Shown in pieces: positions 5,709-8,835 of a stretch of 8,835 nt of DNA (position 1 is its first letter; each line of letters begins with the position of its first letter). The stretch covers positions 1 through 8,835 of the forward strand of contig JBEKJD010000122.1 in the NCBI GenBank assembly GCA_050011415.1, written 5' to 3'. The position numbers were made by a program, and so were the translations under genes. A model generated the notes under the pieces. It was given only the letters and a program-made list of their open reading frames with translations. It ran no database searches and was not told the origin of the DNA. Source of the DNA: JADFXI01 sp050011415 (GTDB lineage: Bacteria > Nitrospirota > Thermodesulfovibrionia > Thermodesulfovibrionales > Dissulfurispiraceae).

Positions 5709-6059
5709 ATGAAAGCGAGAAAAGAAATGGTAAGAATGGGGACGAAGATCGGTGCCGCACTTGGTGGAATAGTGTTTTTGGCCTTTGGACTGCTTCCAGG
5801 CTTTTACTTTGGCAGCTTTGGCGCGCTGGTGGTACTGAAACATCTGATGGGCGGGCCTGTTGAGCCCTCGGTGCTGGTACGAATGATCATAGCAGTGGGT
5901 ATCATGCTGGGCATAACCTGCATAGCATCTGTGAGCATAGTAATCGGATCTATAATCGGAACAACGCTTGGCTATGTTTCAGAAGCTCTCACAGAGCATG
6001 CTGAAGCAGCAGAAGGGGCCGGAGTAACAGGGGAAGAGGTAAAGGTAAGGGCACATTAA
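5709..6059 (+). CDS. Glycine-rich small membrane protein, second of a paralogous pair
   Basis: This 116-residue paralogue of the preceding gene starts 32 nt after its stop, with GGGAGG 8 nt before the ATG, so the two form an operon. A basic N-terminus (KARKEMVRMGTK) precedes a hydrophobic block, AALGGIVFLAFGLLPGFYFG (16-35), then a linker with PSVLVRMIIAV (53-63), a second hydrophobic block to about 90 (GTTLGYV) and an acidic tail rich in Glu and Ala (93-111). The N-terminus is positive and the tail negative, whereas the first paralogue has a basic tail; this divergence could allow the two to form a heteromer. Function is unknown. The pair is closed by a strong terminator and so makes a self-contained two-gene unit. 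Confidence 0.78.
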   Translation: MKARKEMVRMGTKIGAALGGIVFLAFGLLPGFYFGSFGALVVLKHLMGGPVEPSVLVRMIIAVGIMLGITCIASVSIVIGSIIGTTLGYVSEALTEHAEAAEGAGVTGEEVKVRAH

Positions 6060-6084
6060 GAAAGATACACACACAATATTTATT

Positions 6085-6128
6085 TTTATAAAAAAAGGGG
6101 GAGGGCAAAATCCCCCTTTTTTTATAAA
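6085..6128. terminator. Strong bidirectional intrinsic terminator after the membrane-protein pair
   Basis: Arms 6085-6102 (TTTATAAAAAAAGGGGGA) and 6111-6128 are a perfect 18-bp inverted repeat around an 8-nt loop, GGGCAAAA. The GGGGGA/TCCCCC core is flanked by A7 and T7, so either strand gives a hairpin followed by seven U. It ends the unit starting at 5320 and insulates the dUTPase gene downstream. Confidence 0.92.
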
Positions 6129-6172
6129 CTTACTCATCGCACCTTTTCGCCGTTTCTCCGATTCTGATAAAG

Positions 6173-6178
6173 TATAAT
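6173..6178 (+). promoter_or_regulatory. -10 box of the dUTPase gene
   Basis: A perfect TATAAT ends 22 nt before the ATG at 6201, immediately downstream of the terminator. No good -35 hexamer is seen at 16-18 bp. The leader would be short and contains AGGAGA (6190-6195), 5 nt before the ATG. Confidence 0.5.
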
Positions 6179-6200
6179 AAATCCATTGCAGGAGAAGTAA

Positions 6201-6785
6201 ATGCAAGTAAAGTGGGTCAAAACTGTACCCGATGCTCAGATTCCGTCATACGCCCATGAGGGGGATGCTGGATTCGATTTGGCTGCCGCTGATAGGGTGG
6301 TTGTCTATCCTTTTCAGAAGAAGATAGTGCCAACTGGCCTGAAAGTAGAATTGCCTAAGGGTTTTGAGCTACAAATCAGACCCCGTAGCGGCGTTTCGCT
6401 GAAAAAGCCTATCAGCATTGCCAACGCTCCCGGGACAATAGACAGCAACTATCGGGGAGAGGTGGGGATTATTGTGCATCATATCCCTTTTGTTACGCGG
6501 TGGCAGGCTTGGGCGGTTATTCTCTGGGTTGCCATGTTAATTATTGCTGCCGTTGCCATAGCCGATCCTGCACGAAACATTATAGGCATTCTGACAGGTG
6601 GTATTATCATATGGCTGATGCTAAAAGTATCGGCAATTCCTTACATTGTCGAGAAAGGGGACCGGGTCGCTCAGGGCGTTATATGCGCACTGCCTGAAGT
6701 CGAACATGCAGTTATTGCTGAAGATGCCTTATCGGAAACTACCCGAGGCTCTGGCGGCTTTGGGTCTACCGGGATTGTAAAATAA
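6201..6785 (+). CDS. dut: dUTP diphosphatase with an inserted two-helix membrane segment
   Basis: Trimeric dUTPases hydrolyse dUTP to dUMP and pyrophosphate, keeping uracil out of DNA and supplying the dTMP pathway. All five family motifs are present in order: I, DAGFDLAA (22-29); II, RPRSGVSLK (60-68); III, GTIDSNYRGEVGI (78-90) with the catalytic-base Asp D81; IV, GDRVAQ (153-158); V, RGSGGFGSTG (182-191). The protein is 194 residues, against about 145-150 for the family. The excess is one block between motifs III and IV (about 95-147) holding two strongly hydrophobic segments, about 103-121 and 126-142, separated by a turn with DPAR. This predicts a membrane hairpin with both ends, and so the catalytic domain, on the cytoplasmic side. 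No stop or frameshift occurs and downstream motifs are intact, so the enzyme is likely active. A small Cys-containing protein follows by 21 nt. Confidence 0.92.
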   Translation: MQVKWVKTVPDAQIPSYAHEGDAGFDLAAADRVVVYPFQKKIVPTGLKVELPKGFELQIRPRSGVSLKKPISIANAPGTIDSNYRGEVGIIVHHIPFVTRWQAWAVILWVAMLIIAAVAIADPARNIIGILTGGIIIWLMLKVSAIPYIVEKGDRVAQGVICALPEVEHAVIAEDALSETTRGSGGFGSTGIVK

Positions 6786-6806
6786 CTTTTTAAAATTGGG
6801 AGAATC

Positions 6807-7013
6807 ATGTCAAACAATCTGAATAGCAACATATTAGATGATAAGCAATACGAGATGCTGAAAAAGAGGGCAAACTGTGAGGGGCATCCTTTAAAATGTC
6901 TGCCTTCTGTGTTTGTCAGTCAAAAAGGAACAGATGAGGTAATAGTTAGGTGCGCCCGGGAAGAAGGGACGCAGTGCCCTATCATGCCTGTCTATAATGT
7001 GCACTCAACTTGA
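6807..7013 (+). CDS. Small four-cysteine protein downstream of dut
   Basis: This 68-residue soluble protein starts 21 nt after the dUTPase stop with GGGAGA just before the ATG, so it is probably co-transcribed with dut. The N-terminal third is polar and helical (LDDKQYEMLKKRAN, 10-23). The rest carries four cysteines, C24, C31, C49 and C57, in a C-x6-C ... C-x7-C arrangement with GHP after the first, suggesting a small metal-binding or treble-strand fold; metal binding is not shown. A V-rich strand, TDEVIVRCA (42-50), lies between the pairs. No family is recognised. The 3' part of the coding sequence forms one arm of a candidate terminator, which would tie termination to translation of the last codons. 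Confidence 0.68.
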   Translation: MSNNLNSNILDDKQYEMLKKRANCEGHPLKCLPSVFVSQKGTDEVIVRCAREEGTQCPIMPVYNVHST

Positions 7014-7042
7014 CATGACCGATAGGGCAGGTCTTATTTTTT
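6975..7042 (+). terminator. Possible terminator of the dut operon, with long loop
   Basis: TGCCCTATC (6975-6983) and GATAGGGCA (7021-7029) are a perfect 9-bp inverted repeat separated by 37 nt, and a T-rich tail (TTATTTTTT) follows from about 7034. The long loop and the left arm inside the coding region make it weaker than the other terminators in the window. Confidence 0.4.
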
Positions 7043-7122
7043 ACAACTCTAGTTGCCACGTCTTGATCTAAAGGACTACGTGAAATAAGTCCTCTTCTCT
7101 ACCGTACTATTGTTTTGTCAAG

Positions 7123-7524
7123 CTATCTGGTATTAGGTGTAGTATAATTATAGGAAGTCGACTTAGAATGACTGTCATCTGTCCCGGTGCTTTTCGTTCC
7201 TCCTGCTGCGAGTGCAATTATGCCAACCACTATCGCCAAAACCCCAGCCCATTGCAGTGGAGCCACTTTTGTGCGGAAAACTACAGAGAGTGCGAACTGG
7301 CTCAACAGGAATGCGCCTCCCGCAGAAATGCCCAAAGCAATATTAGGATTGATAGCCTTGTAAATAAGCATAAGTAGCCATATGCTGGAAAAGCCGAATA
7401 GATTTCCCCCAATAAAACCCCACAGCCATCGCGATTCGGAGACACTTCCCCACTTAAAGAATACCTGTGCAATAACCTGCATCATCCAGAAGACCAGCAA
7501 ATAAATAGCTACCCGAAGCGTCAT
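7123..7524 (-). CDS. SMR/EmrE-like four-helix membrane protein (DMT superfamily)
   Basis: This 133-residue protein has four predicted membrane helices at about 4-21, 34-55, 63-83 and 89-107, the layout of small multidrug resistance and related DMT-superfamily half-transporters, which act as inner-membrane dimers. Helix 3 carries NIALGISAGGAFL, and helix 4 ends in GIIALAAGG, as in the family. The membrane Glu essential for proton-coupled drug export in EmrE (E14) aligns by eye with Q16 in MQVIAQVFFK, so a classical drug/proton antiport role is doubtful; a lipid-carrier or other small-molecule role, as in ArnE/ArnF-type members, is an alternative. A 26-residue Ser/Thr-rich hydrophilic tail follows helix 4. 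GGAGGT 7 nt before the ATG and an extended -10 upstream support the start. It is monocistronic and convergent with the dut unit. Confidence 0.82.
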   Translation of the reverse strand: MTLRVAIYLLVFWMMQVIAQVFFKWGSVSESRWLWGFIGGNLFGFSSIWLLMLIYKAINPNIALGISAGGAFLLSQFALSVVFRTKVAPLQWAGVLAIVVGIIALAAGGTKSTGTDDSHSKSTSYNYTTPNTR

Positions 7525-7553
7525 TCAACAGACCTCCATTATGTAAATTGTAC

Positions 7554-7562
7554 ATTATAGCA
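7554..7562 (-). promoter_or_regulatory. Extended -10 promoter of the SMR-like gene
   Basis: On the minus strand TGCTATAAT is a perfect extended -10 (TGnTATAAT), 29 nt before the ATG at 7524. No -35 match is seen, as is usual for extended -10 promoters. The leader carries the GGAGGT ribosome site (7532-7537 on the complement). Confidence 0.6.
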
Positions 7563-7795
7563 GTATGGTCGTGAGGATAGAATCACTCTAAAGTATTTTA
7601 GACGGACAGTCAAGATAATTTTTGATGATTTTTGGGAGTGTTCAGCAGAATTTACGATCGAAGGCGAACCGCGGATTACAGAAAGGACATCACGCACCAA
7701 CCCAAGTCAAGTGCAATCAATCATATAGAAGGGTTAGCCTCATTCTGATCCGCAAAAGGTGCTCTAATGGAATGCGAGGCGTAAGCTTCCAAAAT

Positions 7796-7831
7796 AAAAT
7801 CCCTTACCAGCTATTGCTGATAAGGGATTTT
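7796..7831 (-). terminator. Intrinsic terminator of the CO dehydrogenase gene
   Basis: Arms 7796-7811 (AAAATCCCTTACCAGC) and 7816-7831 pair over 16 positions around a 4-nt loop, with a single C-A mismatch that becomes a G-U pair in the minus-strand RNA. TTTTATTTT follows on that strand. It lies 25 nt after the stop at 7857, showing that the CO dehydrogenase gene is the last of its transcription unit. Confidence 0.88.
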
Positions 7832-7856
7832 AGCATGTCTGCTATGATCGTTGAGT

Positions 7857-8835
7857 TTAGAAACCCATATGCGGCTTTGCGCCCTTTTCAATGTCACGGC
7901 GTGCGGCCATATCCATAAGCACGCGCTCGGTGTCGAACTTCCCGGCGTCATACTTCTTCAACTTGAGTTCCGCCCTTGCTTTATCGATAAAGTCGAGTGT
8001 CATGTCAAGGATCTTCTCAATGGCCGGTTCAAAGACAAAACAACCTTTGAATCTTTCCATCCATTGATTGGTCATCATGTCTGTGACTCCCTTGCCGGCA
8101 GAGAAGATATTATCGCCTCCAAAGATAACCGGGATTCCAGAAGCTGCAGCATAAACTGCAATGGCAACCGCCTTCTCCGACATCCACTCAGGCGCAATGC
8201 CGACTGCAGGCATGCCGCCGATTTCATCAGAAAGCCCGCCCTCTGCAGCCATGGCACTGGCGATAGTAAGTATCCTCGAATTGTCTACGCAGGAACCGAG
8301 GGCCAGTATTGGAGGCATACCGGTTGTTTCGCAGATCTGGCGCAAACCGGGGCCGGCATGCTCCATTGCAAACTCAGGAGTCAGGTATCCTCCGAGACCG
8401 CAGGCATGAGAACCGCAGCCGGTTGTTACCACAAGGACATCCCTCTTGATCAACTCGGTCACAAGCCATTTATGGTTGCCGGTTGCAGGGAACCTGGTGT
8501 TGTCGCATCCGACAACGCCTGCGATACCGCGAATTCTTCCAGACATAATGGCGTCATTAAGAGGCCTGAAGGAATGCCTGAACCTTCCGCCTAACATATA
8601 CTCGATATATTCGTGTGAGAAGCCGGTGACCATATCGAACATTTCCATCTTCTCACGGAAGCCTTCCTTTGTCCTGTTCGGGAAATTGTCTATCGCAACC
8701 TTCATGATGTCACGGGCCAGTTGTTTTGCCTTTGTTTCATCCACCATCGGCATCGCTATAGCGCCCTTGATATATGCCTTGGGCGAGGTTGTAATGACCT
8801 TGGTGTGAAATTTCTTAGATACATCGACAATTGCC
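7857..8835 (-). CDS. cooS: Anaerobic Ni-Fe carbon-monoxide dehydrogenase catalytic subunit, C-terminal half
   Basis: The enzyme interconverts CO and CO2 at a Ni-Fe-S C-cluster, exchanging electrons with ferredoxin, alone or with acetyl-CoA synthase. The frame stays open to the window edge, so the N-terminal half with the B and D clusters and the first C-cluster ligands is missing; 325 of about 630-670 residues are visible. Numbered on the visible part, C-cluster ligands by family alignment are C110 in VVGCDNTR, C140 in TTGCGSHACG and C182 in GSCVDNSR, equivalent to C446, C476 and C526 of the Carboxydothermus enzyme; the 30-residue gap between the first two is the same. K221 in APEWMSEKA matches the acid-base Lys563. 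The chain ends GAKPHMGF. Whether it is the monofunctional CooS or the AcsA partner of acetyl-CoA synthase cannot be decided without the upstream genes. A strong terminator follows. Confidence 0.95.
   Translation of the reverse strand, partial: AIVDVSKKFHTKVITTSPKAYIKGAIAMPMVDETKAKQLARDIMKVAIDNFPNRTKEGFREKMEMFDMVTGFSHEYIEYMLGGRFRHSFRPLNDAIMSGRIRGIAGVVGCDNTRFPATGNHKWLVTELIKRDVLVVTTGCGSHACGLGGYLTPEFAMEHAGPGLRQICETTGMPPILALGSCVDNSRILTIASAMAAEGGLSDEIGGMPAVGIAPEWMSEKAVAIAVYAAASGIPVIFGGDNIFSAGKGVTDMMTNQWMERFKGCFVFEPAIEKILDMTLDFIDKARAELKLKKYDAGKFDTERVLMDMAARRDIEKGAKPHMGF

Noticed and set aside
7072..7093. AGGACT/AGTCCT hairpin after the SMR-like gene as its terminator
   Set aside because: Only a 6-bp stem with a 10-nt loop and a poor T-run on the minus strand; too weak to call.
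7558..7730. Start-less + strand frame of about 55 codons upstream of the CO dehydrogenase terminator, and an overlapping 98-codon frame from 7622
   Set aside because: Neither has a ribosome site or a family pattern, and the longer one runs through the terminator hairpin and into the antisense of the CO dehydrogenase gene.
7851..8594. 247-codon + strand open frame opposite the CO dehydrogenase gene
   Set aside because: It is antisense to a gene with clear catalytic residues, and its translation shows no family pattern; the same holds for other long antisense frames over nfnA, nfnB and murB.

Overview
The window carries eleven genes or gene fragments that I can support: seven metabolic or membrane genes of recognisable type and four small proteins of unknown function, in a bacterium of moderate G+C content. 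An electron-bifurcating NfnAB pair and the C-terminal half of an anaerobic Ni-Fe carbon-monoxide dehydrogenase indicate a strict anaerobe with ferredoxin-based, probably acetyl-CoA-pathway, energy metabolism. A candidate sigma-54 promoter and several palindromic or repeat-like intergenic elements fit a large-genome environmental lineage. A Nitrospirota or Deltaproteobacteria-like anaerobe is a guess from this gene set, not a demonstrated assignment.

Layout: (1) positions 1-798, end of murB (peptidoglycan precursor synthesis), + strand. (2) 790-1013, a 178-bp near-palindrome with 26-bp perfect terminal inverted repeats, flanked by a 21-24 bp imperfect duplication of the murB stop region; this looks like a MITE-type insertion. 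(3) 1098-3410, nfnA-nfnB, with no untranslated base between the two genes, closed by a bidirectional terminator. (4) 3499-5036, three small minus-strand genes (a DUF5618-like protein, a Cys-containing protein with an SGG motif, a disordered Ala/Asn/Lys/Gln-rich peptide), separated by a repeat-like hairpin and about 500 bp of A+T-rich DNA without a convincing gene. (5) 5167-6128, a compact unit: two tandem 18-bp operator-like palindromes, a sigma-54 type -24/-12 element, two paralogous glycine-rich membrane proteins and a strong terminator. (6) 6201-7013, a dUTPase gene with an unusual hydrophobic insertion, followed by a small four-cysteine protein. (7) 7123-7524, a minus-strand four-helix SMR/EmrE-like membrane protein. 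(8) 7857-8835, the C-terminal half of the CO dehydrogenase, minus strand, ending in a strong terminator.

Functionally, NfnAB exchanges electrons between NADH, ferredoxin and NADPH, and CO dehydrogenase feeds or draws on the same ferredoxin pool, so these two loci belong to one redox economy even though they are not co-transcribed. The most unusual items are the dUTPase interrupted by a predicted two-helix membrane hairpin between catalytic motifs III and IV, and the apparently sigma-54/enhancer-controlled pair of paralogous small membrane proteins.
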